Positions 63,748 to 64,000 of a DNA stretch of 64,000 bases are shown in pieces (positions within the stretch are counted from its first letter, which is position 1; every line of letters starts with the position of its first letter). The notes beneath the pieces are model-generated. The model made no database searches and had not been told where the DNA came from. It worked only from the letters and a program-made list of their open reading frames with translations. The translations under genes were made by a program, and so were the position numbers. Origin of the DNA: Tolypothrix bouteillei VB521301 (GTDB taxonomy: Bacteria; Cyanobacteriota; Cyanobacteriia; Cyanobacteriales; Nostocaceae); NCBI RefSeq assembly GCF_000760695.4, contig NZ_JHEG04000001.1, positions 6,922,395 through 6,986,394 of the forward strand, written 5' to 3'.

Positions 63748-63924
63748 TTTGTTACCCTACTTTGGGTCTTCCTACCATATATCAACAAATAATCAGTATA
63801 GTTGTTCTTGAGTTGTACCTGCATAAATGCTAGGGAAACATTTATGCAAGCTTCTTATACCAAATCCATTTTTATAACCCCAATAAGCCCTAGTGATTAG
63901 AAATCACGGCTATACAAACGAAGT

Positions 63925-64000
63925 CCCTCCGGGTTCGCCAGTTCCCTACGGCGGGAAACCCGCCTGCAGGACTGGACTCACCGCCTGCGCGGACTAAATT
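63925..64000. repeat. GC-rich dispersed repeat, cut by the window edge
   Basis: It reads GGCGGGAAACCCGCCTGCAG and GACTGGACTCACCGCCTG, the reverse complement of the filling of the repeat at 12924 (GGTGAGTCCAGTCC, then GCAGGCGGGTTTCCCGCC). Its GC content stands out from the surrounding DNA. The other end is outside the window. Confidence 0.65.

Overview
The window comes from a filamentous cyanobacterium, most likely of the Nostocales (inference). The grounds are: many GCGATCGC-type HIP1 octamers; short tandem repeats and small inverted-repeat elements between genes; cyanobacterial families such as DUF928, DUF4388, CHAT-TPR and paired M16 peptidases; a group 2 sigma factor; and cyanobacterial forms of Ffh, S16, KhpA, S21 and PhoH. 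No phage, plasmid or CRISPR signature was seen.

Layout. 1-5.3 kb: the end of a polysaccharide or sugar-modification operon, with a GT2 glycosyltransferase cut by the window edge, a sugar C-methyltransferase, an RfbF-like nucleotidyltransferase, a PIG-L deacetylase and an aminopeptidase-like protein. 5.3-9.9 kb: a RiPP locus. It holds small double-glycine leader proteins, a Cys-rich 'nitrogen fixation' family protein, a Nif11-leader precursor whose core carries three xYG motifs, a radical SAM/SPASM enzyme and a small partner protein. This is the arrangement of a spliceotide cluster (PlpA/PlpX/PlpY type), in which tyramine is cut out of the peptide backbone to leave alpha-keto-beta-amino acids. 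10-13.3 kb: a PEP-CTERM protein and a gene-poor stretch rich in nested MITE-like elements. 12.3-19.8 kb: a transposase-derived HTH protein, a cNMP-domain C39 peptidase ABC exporter, its HlyD adaptor, a parvulin-like isomerase and two more double-glycine peptides on the other strand. The exporter can plausibly process and secrete the precursors of the 5-10 kb region.

20.5-31 kb: housekeeping and general genes, including an M16 catalytic/non-catalytic pair, a TetR regulator, DUF4332 and pentapeptide-repeat proteins, ffh, rpsP, khpA, rpsU (58 aa, GTG start) and phoH. 32-43.4 kb: a two-partner secretion locus with TpsB, a CHASE2 histidine kinase, DUF928, a secreted TPR-CHAT protease-like protein and a TpsA-type haemagglutinin-domain protein. 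43.5-47.8 kb: a HutX-like protein, then a minus-strand set of two roadblock/LC7 proteins, an MglA-like GTPase, a protoglobin and a DUF4388 protein, which looks like a heme-linked small-GTPase signalling module. 48.4-51.6 kb: a secreted conserved protein, an ABC exporter, and tRNA-Tyr and tRNA-Thr. 51.7-56 kb: a small accessory patch after the tRNAs, with a transposase remnant, a small RHH-like protein, an AbiEii-type toxin-antitoxin pair, a deiminase-superfamily enzyme and a 5'-truncated histidine kinase. 56-63.8 kb: a peptidoglycan-binding protein, sigma factor, HtrA protease, two small secreted proteins, a polysaccharide deacetylase and a two-component pair.

All functional calls are read from sequence by eye. 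Starts were moved from the longest open frame where an ATG, a ribosome binding site or a signal peptide argued for it, and this is stated in each entry.
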